A stretch of 64,000 bases of DNA from Marinilabilia salmonicolor JCM 21150 (GCF_000259075.1 NZ_AJKI01000002.1:62001-126000); one strand, 5' to 3'; positions 28,017 through 36,770 are shown, numbered from the stretch's first letter. Notes: a model not told the origin generated them from the letters alone. Made by a program: numbers and translations.

Positions 28017-28853
28017 CTAATCAAATGGCTCGAAACGGGAAGCCACATGAGCATAACGCACTTTCTCCTCAAAAACACGGGAAAACTCCATAAAAGCAGG
28101 CAACCCGGTACAATGACAAAGTCCGAAATGTTCCACCTGCAGGTCTTTAAAAGCATCTACCGTTTTTGAGATCCTCCCTCTGGAGGCCCCCTTTAGGTGA
28201 GTCCCGCCCAAAACCAGTTGAATATGATTCCGTCCGGTTAGATTCATGGCCGAACGACAAATATTACCTATCCCCCGATGTGCACATCCGGCAAAAACAA
28301 CCAGCTTTTCCGAATGCTCAAAAACCATAAAAAGCTCATCCTCAAAGAGATCGGCACTTAATGTTTTTCCGTGCTTTATGAGCATAGATTGTGACGGTTG
28401 CTCAAATCCATAATAACTCCCAATATCAGGAACAATCTTTAAGCCGGGGGCAACCTCCGTGATTTCATCAACGGTCCGAAAACGACTTCTGTAACGTTCA
28501 GCAACATCAGGATCCAGCCCTATAAAACGAGGCGTACCGGTGCTCTTAGACATTTTTTCATCAAATGCTTTCGACTTCAACCAAACCGGTGCATGATCAT
28601 TTAATTCAAAAAAAGCAGGGAGGCCTCCCGTATGGTCATAATGGCCGTGACTGATGACTACCGCATCAATGGCCGATAAATCCACATTCATTCTCCTGGC
28701 ATTGTGCACCAGCAAATCACTCTGCCCCGTATCAAATAAGATTTGCCTGCCTCCGGTTCGCACAACAAATGAAAGTCCGTGTTCCCCCTTGGTCCCCTGC
28801 TGATAAGCAAGATTTTCGACCAATGTAATGATTTCTATTACTGATGATTCCAT
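28017..28853 (-). CDS. MBL-fold metal-dependent hydrolase (COG1237-like)
   Basis: Metallo-beta-lactamase fold. The metal motif SHGHYDHTGG lies near residue 65. LLFDTGQSD-like ILFDTGQSDLL precedes it, FAGCAHRGIGNI holds a further His ligand, and LVLGGTHL the next. The layout matches COG1237, which includes the methanogen dihydropterin-related synthase, but many members have unknown substrates. The start at residue 16 of the longest frame (ATG at 28853, ESSVIEIITLVEN) fits homologues and gives 278 residues; ATG at 28898 is the alternative. Its end nearly touches folA. Confidence 0.8.
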   Translation of the reverse strand: MESSVIEIITLVENLAYQQGTKGEHGLSFVVRTGGRQILFDTGQSDLLVHNARRMNVDLSAIDAVVISHGHYDHTGGLPAFFELNDHAPVWLKSKAFDEKMSKSTGTPRFIGLDPDVAERYRSRFRTVDEITEVAPGLKIVPDIGSYYGFEQPSQSMLIKHGKTLSADLFEDELFMVFEHSEKLVVFAGCAHRGIGNICRSAMNLTGRNHIQLVLGGTHLKGASRGRISKTVDAFKDLQVEHFGLCHCTGLPAFMEFSRVFEEKVRYAHVASRFEPFD

Positions 28854-29031
28854 AACACATAAAATTTTAAATACAGAAGTATATTGATGACATCCCATAG
28901 CGTGCCATATCCATAAAAAAAGTAAGGTGTAAACAGGCTAAAGAAATAAAAGCAATTTATAAAAGTATCAAAACATGTGTAACCTTTTCTACCTTTAAGG
29001 ATATTTAAACACACAAACCAACAATCAAAAG

Positions 29032-29577
29032 ATGGATTGGCTATCCGATGAAGACATAATGCTGGAAGTAAAACAGGGAAACATCGACGCTCTGAGCCTC
29101 TTATTTAAACGGCATCACAAGCATCTGTTCAACTTCTTTTTGCAGACGGGGGTAGAATATCACCATAGTGAAGACCTTACACAACAGGTGTTCTATCGAA
29201 TCCTAAAGTACAAAGATAGTTACAGAGAAAAAGCAGGTTTTCGAAAATGGATGTTTACCATTGCCCGAAACATTATGCGACGCCACTTTGAAACCAGAAA
29301 ACGACATCCCGAACAGGAGCTACCTGCCATCCTTTTAAATATAAGTGAGCGTCAAACAATAGATTCTGAAGAGGAAGAGAGGATAAAGGCCCTTTACAAA
29401 GCACTTGAAAAAATTCCTCCGCAGGATCGTGAACTAATAAGTCTCAGCCGTTTCCAGGGAATGAAGTATGAAGACATTGCCGAAATCACAGGAACGACAG
29501 TTGGAGCCATAAAAGTAAAGATGCACAGAGCTCTGAAAAAATTAAGAGATCTCTACTTTGAAAAAGCGGATCATTGA
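29032..29577 (+). CDS. ECF-family RNA polymerase sigma factor
   Basis: 181 residues with sigma region 2 (LSLLFKRHHKHLFNFFL, then HHSEDLTQQVFYRILKY) and region 4 with a helix-turn-helix (RFQGMKYEDIAEITGTTVGA followed by IKVKMHRALKKLRDL). It would direct RNA polymerase to a small regulon when released by its anti-sigma. The downstream gene encodes a zinc-finger anti-sigma factor with one membrane helix. TGTAACC at 28978-28984 upstream resembles ECF -35 boxes and could mark autoregulation, but this is weak. Confidence 0.93.
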   Translation: MDWLSDEDIMLEVKQGNIDALSLLFKRHHKHLFNFFLQTGVEYHHSEDLTQQVFYRILKYKDSYREKAGFRKWMFTIARNIMRRHFETRKRHPEQELPAILLNISERQTIDSEEEERIKALYKALEKIPPQDRELISLSRFQGMKYEDIAEITGTTVGAIKVKMHRALKKLRDLYFEKADH

Positions 29578-29596
29578 CTACCAAAAGACAGATACC

Positions 29597-30379
29597 ATGA
29601 AATGCAATAACACCCAAATAAACGCGCTTCTCACTGCCTATCTGGACAATGCACTTACTCCGGAAGAAAGCAAAATGGTAGAAGCACATTTGAATGATTG
29701 CAGTGATTGCCTTGACGAACTCCAGGAAATCAGGACCCTTCATTTACAGATAGAACATACCCCATTGATAGATCCACCGACAGACGCAGAAAGAAGGTTC
29801 CGGCAAATGTTGGAAAAGCAACACAAACCACAAAAACAATCCATTACAATTACCGTGGACTTTTCGTGGAAAAAAATTGCTGCCGCAATTATCATTTTTT
29901 TAGCCGGTGCTGCCACCGTACTGTTGTTCCAAAGCAAGACTGATTCGGACACTTCCTCAATTGCACATCTGGAAAATCAGGTAAGTCAAATGCGGCAGGT
30001 TCTGATGACCGCCCTCATAAAAAATGACTCACCCAGTGACCGTTTGAAAGCAGTACAATATGCCGAACAGATATCCGGACCATCCCCTGAAGTTACCAAC
30101 ATACTTCTGGAAACCCTGAATCACGATCCCAGTGTGAACGTACGTCTTGCAGCAGCTAATGCCTTACATCAATTTGCCGTACACCAGGAGGTACGTACAA
30201 AACTGGCGCAATCTCTCCAACAACAATCCGATCCGATGCTGCAAATTGTCCTGATAAAAATGCTGGTACAGTTCCATGAACGAAGCATGGTACCTACACT
30301 TCAAGACTTTTCGCATGACGAGAAAACTCACGAGATGGTTAAAAAAGAAGCTGAAGAAGCTCTTACAGTCTTACTATAA
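29597..30379 (+). CDS. Membrane anti-sigma factor with zinc finger and HEAT-like repeats
   Basis: The N-terminal putative zinc-finger domain (zf-HC2) has the ligands His and Cys in AHLNDCSDCLDEL. A membrane helix lies at about residues 96-115 (IAAAIIIFLAGAATVLLF). The C-terminal about 130 residues look like HEAT-type helical repeats (NVRLAAANALHQFA, LQIVLIKMLVQF). ATG at 29597 is preferred over the TTG at 29558 inside the sigma gene; it gives 260 residues. The gene is 19 bp after the sigma factor stop, so sigma and anti-sigma are made together. The HEAT part lies on the far side of the membrane and may be the sensor. Confidence 0.85.
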   Translation: MKCNNTQINALLTAYLDNALTPEESKMVEAHLNDCSDCLDELQEIRTLHLQIEHTPLIDPPTDAERRFRQMLEKQHKPQKQSITITVDFSWKKIAAAIIIFLAGAATVLLFQSKTDSDTSSIAHLENQVSQMRQVLMTALIKNDSPSDRLKAVQYAEQISGPSPEVTNILLETLNHDPSVNVRLAAANALHQFAVHQEVRTKLAQSLQQQSDPMLQIVLIKMLVQFHERSMVPTLQDFSHDEKTHEMVKKEAEEALTVLL

Positions 30380-30598
30380 GAAAGCAAAATTTTTCGAGAG
30401 CACAACAAACACAAGGGTTCCCGGCCGGACTCAAACATTAACCTGAAAATTAAACACAATGAAACGAGCATGATATTTTTCAAGCATAATTATCACCAAA
30501 GAATATGTTTAAAAAATATTATGCGAGAGCGAAGCGGTTCCATTCGTTCTCAAAATTTTAATTAGTTTTTTATCAGATAATTACAAAATTTTAAACGG

Positions 30599-31408
30599 AT
30601 GAAACATACAATATTGGTCATCATCATCTTTTGGCTGGCCTGGCAGACAGGACTGTCACAAAATCAGTACGAAACAAAAATTCCGAATATAAGAAAAGTG
30701 CTGATAGAGAAAATTCCGGGTACTCTTCTGATCGAACAGAGTCAGAACAATGTTTTCAAAATAGAAACCGACAAAGAACCGTCAGAAATAGTGGAAGATG
30801 AGCGGACCCGTGGGCTGAAACCTGTCACCTCCAGCTATGACAATACCGGACTGGGACTTTCACTAGTTCAATCGGGTAGCAATGTCACCATTTCAGGCCC
30901 AAACCAATTTGACGCCACCGGGAACTACACCATTTTCCTGCCACCTGAGGTAGAAGTGTCAGTTGATCTAACCAATCCATTTTCCGGTCAATTAGTGGAA
31001 ATCCGGGGACTTAAGAATTCCTTAGAAGTAAAAACGCTCTCAGGGGACATCAAATTTTCCAACATTACCGGCCCCACTGTTTTCCACTCCATTAGCGGTA
31101 ACATAGAAGGCAGTTTTTCTGATCTGAATCAGGAAGCCCCGTCGTCCATCATCAGCATCAGTGGACTGATTGATTTAGCAATGCCTTCCAATACCAAGGC
31201 AGAGGTAAAGCTAATGTCGGTTTCCGGAAAGATTTATTCCGGTTTCGAAATTGAAAAAGAGAAACCAAACAAGAATAAAGATCCCAGAGCGGGAGAGTTG
31301 GCTCAAATTTCAGGGATCGGACAGAAAACCAGCGGAAAAATAAATGGAGGCGGTACCTCTCTAATATTGCAAAGTATCAGCGGAAACATCTACTTTAGAA
31401 ACAAATAA
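30599..31408 (+). CDS. DUF4097-like secreted beta-repeat protein
   Basis: A signal peptide (residues 1-20) is followed by 250 residues of beta-rich sequence. A short motif recurs about every 25-40 residues: TLSGDIKF, SISGNIEG, SISGLIDL, SVSGKIYS and SISGNIYF. This pattern is typical of the DUF4097 adhesin-like or beta-helix family. In Bacteroidetes such genes often follow ECF sigma/anti-sigma pairs and may be regulon members. No catalytic motif is seen. The next gene is a shorter relative 20 bp on. Confidence 0.75.
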   Translation: MKHTILVIIIFWLAWQTGLSQNQYETKIPNIRKVLIEKIPGTLLIEQSQNNVFKIETDKEPSEIVEDERTRGLKPVTSSYDNTGLGLSLVQSGSNVTISGPNQFDATGNYTIFLPPEVEVSVDLTNPFSGQLVEIRGLKNSLEVKTLSGDIKFSNITGPTVFHSISGNIEGSFSDLNQEAPSSIISISGLIDLAMPSNTKAEVKLMSVSGKIYSGFEIEKEKPNKNKDPRAGELAQISGIGQKTSGKINGGGTSLILQSISGNIYFRNK

Positions 31409-31428
31409 TCGTTTAAAACCTAACTATC

Positions 31429-32046
31429 ATGCTAAAAATAATATTCGTTCTTCTCATAATCATTCCATCCATTGCCGGCAAGGGGCAGCGCATAATCAAC
31501 GAAAAAATGGAATGGAATCCGGAACAGGAACTGCATATTGACATGAACATTCTGGATTCAGTGAAAATCGAATCTTGGAACCGAAATGAAATCGTCCTCG
31601 AAATAAGTGTCAACATCGATGACAACAAAAACAATGACAAGTACGAACTGGAAATAAGTAAAACCAAACATCGAATTGAGGTAAGAAGCTCAATCCTGAT
31701 TAAGAAAAACATCAATGCAGATATTTATGGGGTGCTCCGTTTACCTGCCAAATGCCCGCTTACATTTGAAACAATAAACGGAAATGTAGAAATCACCCGA
31801 CATGAAGCCGCCCTCAGGATCCGATCAATCAGTGGTTTTATTGACCTAAGTATCAACCCTGAAAGATCATTGAAGTTTTACCTCAAATCCATTTCCGGCG
31901 AAGTGTTTACGGACTTACCTCTAAATCAGGAAAAACCCAACACACCCATTGTGGGAATAGATATGGAAGCTTCTCTTAACGGCGGAAAAGATAACATCGA
32001 ACTCGAAACCATAAGTGGAAACATTTACATTCGGGAAGGGAGCTGA
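31429..32046 (+). CDS. DUF4097-like secreted protein, second copy
   Basis: 205 residues with a signal peptide (LKIIFVLLIIIPSIAGKGQ). A single-strand beta pattern with the same repeating motif follows: TINGNVEI, SISGFIDL, SISGEVFT and TISGNIYI. It ends the same way as its neighbour (GNIYIREGS versus GNIYFRNK), which argues for duplication followed by divergence. Probably co-transcribed with 30599-31408 and possibly controlled by the upstream ECF sigma. Function unknown. Confidence 0.75.
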   Translation: MLKIIFVLLIIIPSIAGKGQRIINEKMEWNPEQELHIDMNILDSVKIESWNRNEIVLEISVNIDDNKNNDKYELEISKTKHRIEVRSSILIKKNINADIYGVLRLPAKCPLTFETINGNVEITRHEAALRIRSISGFIDLSINPERSLKFYLKSISGEVFTDLPLNQEKPNTPIVGIDMEASLNGGKDNIELETISGNIYIREGS

Positions 32047-32075
32047 CTGCAACACCTACAATAAACTCTTTACAC

Positions 32076-32118
32076 AAAAAGGGTGGTTTTTACCGATTAT
32101 GCGTAAAAACCACCCTTT
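32076..32118. terminator. Bidirectional terminator between DUF4097 gene and acyl-CoA synthetase
   Basis: AAAAAGGGTGGTTTTTAC pairs with GTAAAAACCACCCTTTT over 17 bp around a short loop (CGATTATGC). It serves the convergent genes on both sides. Confidence 0.9.
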
Positions 32119-32169
32119 TATATCAGACCCTATAAACCAGGTTAATGGATTGTAACCTTCAGAACGATA

Positions 32170-33819
32170 TTACGACATATATTTATATCGCTTAATACTC
32201 TTTTTGGGTGTTTTCTCAAACTCTTCGGGGAAGAGCACAATTTTTGAGATGTTCATAAAGGCAGGAAGCTCCTGATTCACTTCCTTTTTTATATTCTGCA
32301 AAATATTTTCAATGTCATCGTCTCCAAGATTCTGAGCATCCACAGCTTCATAATCCGGATAAACCAAAGCCTCAATTTTACCATCATCATCCCTCACAAG
32401 ACATTCCTGAACATACTCCTTGTTATTAATCACGGCCTCAATCTCTTCAGGATAAATATTCTGACCCGATGCCCCAAGAATCATGTTCTTACTACGTCCT
32501 TTGATAAAAATGAAGTTATCATTATCTATCACGCCAAGGTCGCCGGTATGAAGCCATCCGTCGGCATCAATCATTTCATCGGTGGCTTGTTTGTTTTTAT
32601 AGTAACCGACCATATTATTATCCCCTTTGACCATAATCTCACCCACCTTGTTGCAAGGGTCGTCAGAATCAATTTTAACCTCCATTCGGTTAACAATCCG
32701 GCCGGCCGAGTGAGCTTTGGTACCATTCCATGGAGCATAACTAATAAGGGGTCCGCACTCTGTCATCCCGTAACCGATGGTAAGTGGGAAACCGATTTTT
32801 CTTAAGAACAATTCGACGTCCTTATTTAGGGCAGCCCCACCAACAATCATCTCGCGAAATTCACCACCAAACACCTCCACTAGTCGCTCTTTAATTTTCC
32901 CATATACCACCTTGTTCAAAATCGGCACCTTCAGCAAAGCTTTCATGGATCCCTTCTCCAATTTGGGAAGAATCTGTTTCTTAAAAATCTTCTCAAGAAT
33001 TAACGGTACCGACAGAATCAAATGGGGCTTAACTTTTCGAAAAGCTTCAGTGATAATGGCAGGAGAGGGAGTGCGGGATAAAAAGGTAATATGACATCCC
33101 TCTGTAAATGGCCATAAAAATTCAAACAAACAACCATAGGCATGTGCCAGTGGCAGAAAAGAAACAAACCGCTCTCCGGGAACCACATCAAAGGTTTCAC
33201 GCGCATATTGGACATTGGACCAAATGCTCCGGTGAGGCAACAACACACCTTTAGAAAATCCGGAAGTTCCTGAAGTGTATGACAAAACCATCAGGTCTTC
33301 AGATTTTGGTTCAAAGAATTTAATTTTACTCACATTGAATTTGTCACCAAGATCATTAACATCCTGACGGGCTTTTTCCACCGCTTTTTGTACTTTCCCA
33401 TGGTTATCCACCAGTACAGAGAAGTCATTTACCGATACAATACCCTTTAAACCGGGCATTTTGGTCTCATCAATCTTCTCAAATATATTATCTGTGGTAA
33501 ACAACAACACAGATCCCGAATGATTCACTATATGGTTAATATCCGAAGGACTAAAATCCGGAAGAATAGGAACTACCACTGTTCCATAAGTCACAGCACC
33601 CAGATATGAAAGCGCCCAATTGGTGGAATTCCGTCCAATCAAGGCTACTTTATCACCTTCTTTAATGCCAAGAGCTTTATAAACTCTGTGGCAACGATAA
33701 AGGTACTTCCCAACTTCACGGAAGGTGATGGTATCACCTTTAAAGTCACTAAAGGCCGGCAATTCAGAGTAATTCTCCAAAGCGGACTTCACTAACCCTA
33801 TGTAACCGTTTTGTTCCAT
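32170..33819 (-). CDS. AMP-forming acyl-CoA synthetase-like ligase
   Basis: ANL superfamily adenylating enzyme. The phosphate-binding loop is LSYTSGTSGFSKGVLLPH (about residues 192-210). TIGYGMTECGPLISY is the adenine-site motif, WLHTGDLGVID the hinge region, and KGRSKNMILGASGQNIYPEE the A8 region. The catalytic lysine lies near the end in TPKKSIKRY. The 549 residues fit long-chain fatty acid:CoA ligases of the FadD/FAA1 type in Bacteroidetes. Substrate chain length cannot be inferred. Monocistronic. Confidence 0.88.
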   Translation of the reverse strand: MEQNGYIGLVKSALENYSELPAFSDFKGDTITFREVGKYLYRCHRVYKALGIKEGDKVALIGRNSTNWALSYLGAVTYGTVVVPILPDFSPSDINHIVNHSGSVLLFTTDNIFEKIDETKMPGLKGIVSVNDFSVLVDNHGKVQKAVEKARQDVNDLGDKFNVSKIKFFEPKSEDLMVLSYTSGTSGFSKGVLLPHRSIWSNVQYARETFDVVPGERFVSFLPLAHAYGCLFEFLWPFTEGCHITFLSRTPSPAIITEAFRKVKPHLILSVPLILEKIFKKQILPKLEKGSMKALLKVPILNKVVYGKIKERLVEVFGGEFREMIVGGAALNKDVELFLRKIGFPLTIGYGMTECGPLISYAPWNGTKAHSAGRIVNRMEVKIDSDDPCNKVGEIMVKGDNNMVGYYKNKQATDEMIDADGWLHTGDLGVIDNDNFIFIKGRSKNMILGASGQNIYPEEIEAVINNKEYVQECLVRDDDGKIEALVYPDYEAVDAQNLGDDDIENILQNIKKEVNQELPAFMNISKIVLFPEEFEKTPKKSIKRYKYMS

Positions 33820-34107
33820 TTTTTGATTGTTTTGGTTATGCCTGATAAAATCAGGCGAAAGTTTGTTTACGGGACAGGGAGGATTTTGTATTGGCTATTT
33901 ACTGCCATAAAATGTCGTAAAAACAAAAAAGCAAAAGTTCAACTTTTTTTTAAATCTGCCAAACCCGACATTTATATTTCACTAACCTACTCAGAAGTAA
34001 AAACATACGAATCATCATTCTGTTCACTTTATACTCCTCTCCCCTCCTCTGTGGCTGTGCATAATTTTTACTAAATTGCACATTACTAACCATGCAAAAG
34101 ATATGGC
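33820..34107. other. Divergent intergenic region, acyl-CoA synthetase / larE
   Basis: 288 bp, AT-rich, containing the promoters of the minus-strand ligase and of larEBC. A frame open at 33811-34074 overlaps the ligase start, has no homologue I recognise and unlikely composition, and is judged non-coding. No riboswitch or nickel-responsive operator dyad was recognised. Confidence 0.5.
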
Positions 34108-34887
34108 ATGAAAGACCTGTTAATCAACCATCTGAAAAAAAACAACCGTTTCTACCTGATGTTTTCGGGTGGATTTGACAGCAGTGCCATTTTGGGATGT
34201 GCAATGAAAGCAGGGCTGGATGTAGTTCCGGTATGGATTGACAATGGATTCAACAGAGTAACAGAAAAAGATATCAGGCAACAAGCTGCCAATCTGGGAT
34301 GTCAAAATCTGGAAATTATTCAGATGAAACCACATAAAAATATACTTAAAAATCCGGTTGACCGGTGTTACCATTGCAAGGGGCAAATCATCCATCCCGT
34401 TATTACCCGCAAAGATGCACCCGTTTTTGATGGAACCAATGCATCAGACAGCAACAACTACCGTCCGGGAGTAAAAGCTCTTCGCAAGGGTGGGGTAAAA
34501 TCACCCCTGGCAGAACTTCATATCACTAAAGAACAAGCCCGGGAACTGGCCATTACCCTTGGTGCTGATCCGGTAATTGCCAACATGGAGGGTTGTCTGG
34601 CCACAAGATTTAACTATCATGTAGAAATTACTGCTGAGAAACTCGAGGTTCTCCGGAAAATAGAACAGGACATACTCAAAACCACCGGTGACCACCACCT
34701 GCGCTGTCGTCTGGATGATGAAGAACACTTACGCATAGAATGCCGGAATCAGGCAACATTTTTACAACTAATTGAACCCAAATTCCGGGAAAAAATCGTG
34801 AAAACCGGAAAACAGATTTCAACCTTTGTTACTCTTGATCTGGAAGGGGCTCGAAAAAATGCATTTGATAAAAAACTTGGTTTATGA
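34108..34887 (+). CDS. larE: LarE, ATP-dependent sacrificial sulfur transferase
   Basis: Nickel-pincer cofactor maturation enzyme that adenylates pyridinium biscarboxylate mononucleotide and donates sulfur. The PP-loop ATP motif is MFSGGFDSSA (residues 18-27). A cysteine in EGCLATRFNYH occupies the position of the sulfur-donating Cys of characterised LarE. An extra CYHC pair (DRCYHCKGQ) is upstream, as in the family. The 259 residues are standard. The stop overlaps the larB start (ATGA at 34884), so translation is coupled. Confidence 0.9.
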   Translation: MKDLLINHLKKNNRFYLMFSGGFDSSAILGCAMKAGLDVVPVWIDNGFNRVTEKDIRQQAANLGCQNLEIIQMKPHKNILKNPVDRCYHCKGQIIHPVITRKDAPVFDGTNASDSNNYRPGVKALRKGGVKSPLAELHITKEQARELAITLGADPVIANMEGCLATRFNYHVEITAEKLEVLRKIEQDILKTTGDHHLRCRLDDEEHLRIECRNQATFLQLIEPKFREKIVKTGKQISTFVTLDLEGARKNAFDKKLGL

Positions 34888-35618
34888 CATTTGACGAATT
34901 ATACGATCAGATATCCAAAGGCGAAATGTCGCGCGATGAAGCACGAAAACATTTTTCACTGGAGTGGATGGAGACTGCCCGGAATTATATTGCCGATGTT
35001 AACCGCGGAGCACGTATTAACATCCCTGAAATAATCTATGGTGAATACAAAACGGAAGAACAAACCATTGAAATGGCGGAAGCTTTTCTTTCAGAGCATT
35101 CCCGGATACTCATTTCCCGAAGCCCGCACCACAAAGTCCTCTCTGAGCACTTCAAAGATCGTTTTCACATTCGGGAAACCCCATTACTTTTGGCCATTGG
35201 CGACCTGCCTGATCAGCGCGGCAATATCCTGGTTATCAGCGCAGGGGCGGCAGACCATCCGGTGACTGCCGAATGTGCTCTGGCTCTGGAAGCGCTGGGT
35301 GTAACCCCCCTTGTATTTGAAGACAGAGGCATTGCTCATCCTACCAGAGTATTGGATGCAGTCATGGAAGGGATGAAAAACAATGTCTCGGCCGTGGTAG
35401 TTGTGGCCGGAATGGAAGGAGCTCTTGCTCCGTTTGTCTCCTCTTTGGTTCCGCTGCCGGTAATCGGGGTGCCCACATCAGTAGGATATGGCTTCAGGGC
35501 TAAAGAGGCAGCACTGACATCAATGCTGGCATCATGTGCTCCAAATCTCACAGTAGTAAATATAGACGGAGGCATCAGAGCTGCTGTTGTCTCCGGTTTA
35601 ATCGCAAAAAACAAATAA
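34884..35618 (+). CDS. larB: LarB, nicotinic acid adenine dinucleotide carboxylase/hydrolase
   Basis: First enzyme of the nickel-pincer cofactor pathway; it carboxylates and hydrolyses NaAD. The C-terminal half is a PurE-like (AIR carboxylase) domain with SAGAADHPVTAECALAL and VVAGMEGALAPFVSSLV. The N-terminal about 100 residues carry the LarB-specific part (NYIADVNRGARINIPEIIYG). The 244 residues are typical. It lies between larE and larC with a 4-bp overlap and a 3-bp gap. Confidence 0.9.
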   Translation: MTFDELYDQISKGEMSRDEARKHFSLEWMETARNYIADVNRGARINIPEIIYGEYKTEEQTIEMAEAFLSEHSRILISRSPHHKVLSEHFKDRFHIRETPLLLAIGDLPDQRGNILVISAGAADHPVTAECALALEALGVTPLVFEDRGIAHPTRVLDAVMEGMKNNVSAVVVVAGMEGALAPFVSSLVPLPVIGVPTSVGYGFRAKEAALTSMLASCAPNLTVVNIDGGIRAAVVSGLIAKNK

Positions 35619-35621
35619 ATT

Positions 35622-36425
35622 ATGCAACTTTATATATCTCCCGAAGGCGGAATTGCCGGCGACATGTTTGCCGCAGCACTCATTGATGCAGGTGCAGATG
35701 CAGAAAAAGTAACCACAGCGATGCAAGCTGCCGCTGAAAAACTGGGAAGAGCTTTTGTAGGGCATCGGAAAACCAGTGACGGTTCAAGCAGACTGTTTAT
35801 AGAAGTTGAGCATCACCACGGGCATCTGTCCAGTCACCGGGCCATACACCTGCTGGAGCACCTCTTTGAAGATTTTGGAGTTCTTCCGACCTATCGTGAG
35901 TTTGGATTTCGAATGCTGAACCACCTCATTAAAGCAGAAAAAGAGGCGCATGAGACTTTCGAATTTGATATGGAGGACCATCATCACGGGCACCACCACA
36001 CACACGGTTCAGATCATCACCATCATCATGACCATGAAGAGCCCGAAGCCTGGTTGCACGAAGCTCAGGACATTTTAATTGATGTAATGGGAGCAGTGAT
36101 GGGCTTACAGGATCTTCAGGCACCTGTAAAAGCAATACTCTCAGCTCCGGTAAGTTGGGGTGGCGGGTCCATTAGTTTTTCGCATGGCACACTAAAAGTT
36201 CCGGCCCCTGCAACAACTGTAATGATCAAAAACAACAAAATACCGGCTCAGGAGGGGCCTATTGAGACAGAGCTCTTCACACCAACGGGAGCTGCAGTAT
36301 TATCTGCTTTGGAAGCGACAGAAATCAAACCTTTACCGGTAATATCAGAAACAACCAGGCAGGGTTTTTCCAGAGGTACAAAAGACCTACCTATTCCTCC
36401 TCTGAAAATTACTTTGTTTGAATAG
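35622..36425 (+). CDS. larC: LarC, N-terminal domain only (nickel insertion protein, truncated)
   Basis: LarC inserts nickel into the pincer cofactor as a CTP-dependent cyclometallase. The N-terminus (SPEGGIAGDMFAAALIDAGA) and a histidine-rich stretch at about residues 120-144 (HHHGHHHTHGS, HHHHHDHEE) are typical. The protein ends at residue 267 after QGFSRGTKDLPIPPLKITLF, which is where the second domain (LarC2, CTP-binding) should begin. Reading frames +1 and -1 past the stop hit stops within about seven codons, so no programmed frameshift extension exists as in Lactiplantibacillus. A transposon remnant follows, so deletion is plausible. Probably impaired unless LarC2 is encoded elsewhere. 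Confidence 0.85.
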   Translation: MQLYISPEGGIAGDMFAAALIDAGADAEKVTTAMQAAAEKLGRAFVGHRKTSDGSSRLFIEVEHHHGHLSSHRAIHLLEHLFEDFGVLPTYREFGFRMLNHLIKAEKEAHETFEFDMEDHHHGHHHTHGSDHHHHHDHEEPEAWLHEAQDILIDVMGAVMGLQDLQAPVKAILSAPVSWGGGSISFSHGTLKVPAPATTVMIKNNKIPAQEGPIETELFTPTGAAVLSALEATEIKPLPVISETTRQGFSRGTKDLPIPPLKITLFE

Positions 36426-36568
36426 TGTCTGTCCATAACGTACCACATGCTTCGTTACGCCTGCTGCCAAAATACTCATCCCGAAGAATCGGGACTCCGT
36501 TTTGGCAGCTTCGCAAGTTCTTGAAAAATTACAATATTGACTATGATGAGCAGCATATTTGGGATTAG
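36425..36568 (+). pseudogene. Probable IS200/RAYT (Y1) transposase C-terminal remnant
   Basis: Downstream of larC a frame ends FLKNYNIDYDEQHIWD followed by TAG (36566-36568). That is the closing pattern I know from Bacteroidetes IS200-like (REP-associated tyrosine) transposases. The upstream part of the frame back to GTG at 36425 is not recognisable and no HUH catalytic motif remains. Recognition is from memory; a protein search would decide. Confidence 0.45.
36463..36509. repeat. Nested palindrome (REP-like)
   Basis: GCTGCCAAAA (36463-36472) and TTTTGGCAGC (36500-36509) are perfect 10-bp arms. Inside them TCCCGA (36479-36484) and TCGGGA (36489-36494) form a second 6-bp hairpin. It lies inside the transposase-like remnant. 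It could also act as the 3' structure of the lar transcript. Confidence 0.65.
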
Positions 36569-36592
36569 GGTGCTTATGCCACTTCAAGACGG

Positions 36593-36770
36593 ATACCATA
36601 CCCCGTTACAAAACTACGTTTCATCTCGGACTGAGATTTATGAAGTAAAAAAATGCATTTCCCTTATGGTTGTTAAACCTTTTGGGGGATAAAACATGTC
36701 CACTCTGAAACCATATTCCAACAGGCCAAAGGCCTGGAAGCAATAGCCTGGGGCAACGCCCCAGGGAAAA
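36593..36770. repeat. Interspersed non-coding repeat with REP-like hairpins
   Basis: Contains ATACCATACCCCGTTACA (36593-36610; 16 of 18 identical to 62179-62196). Also present are the hairpins CAGGCC-AAA-GGCCTG (36722-36736) and CCTGGGGC-AAC-GCCCCAGG (36747-36765). The part 36720-36753 is a near reverse complement of 53018-53050, and GGGGCAACGCCC recurs inverted at 62138-62149. No gene is seen in this gap. Confidence 0.65.

Noticed and set aside
33811-34074. 87-codon open frame upstream of larE
   Set aside because: It overlaps the start of the acyl-CoA synthetase gene, has no recognisable domain and lies in an AT-rich divergent promoter region.
36422-36450. Programmed frameshift that would extend LarC as in Lactiplantibacillus
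   Set aside because: Both alternative frames meet stop codons within about seven codons of the larC stop, and no LarC2-like sequence follows.
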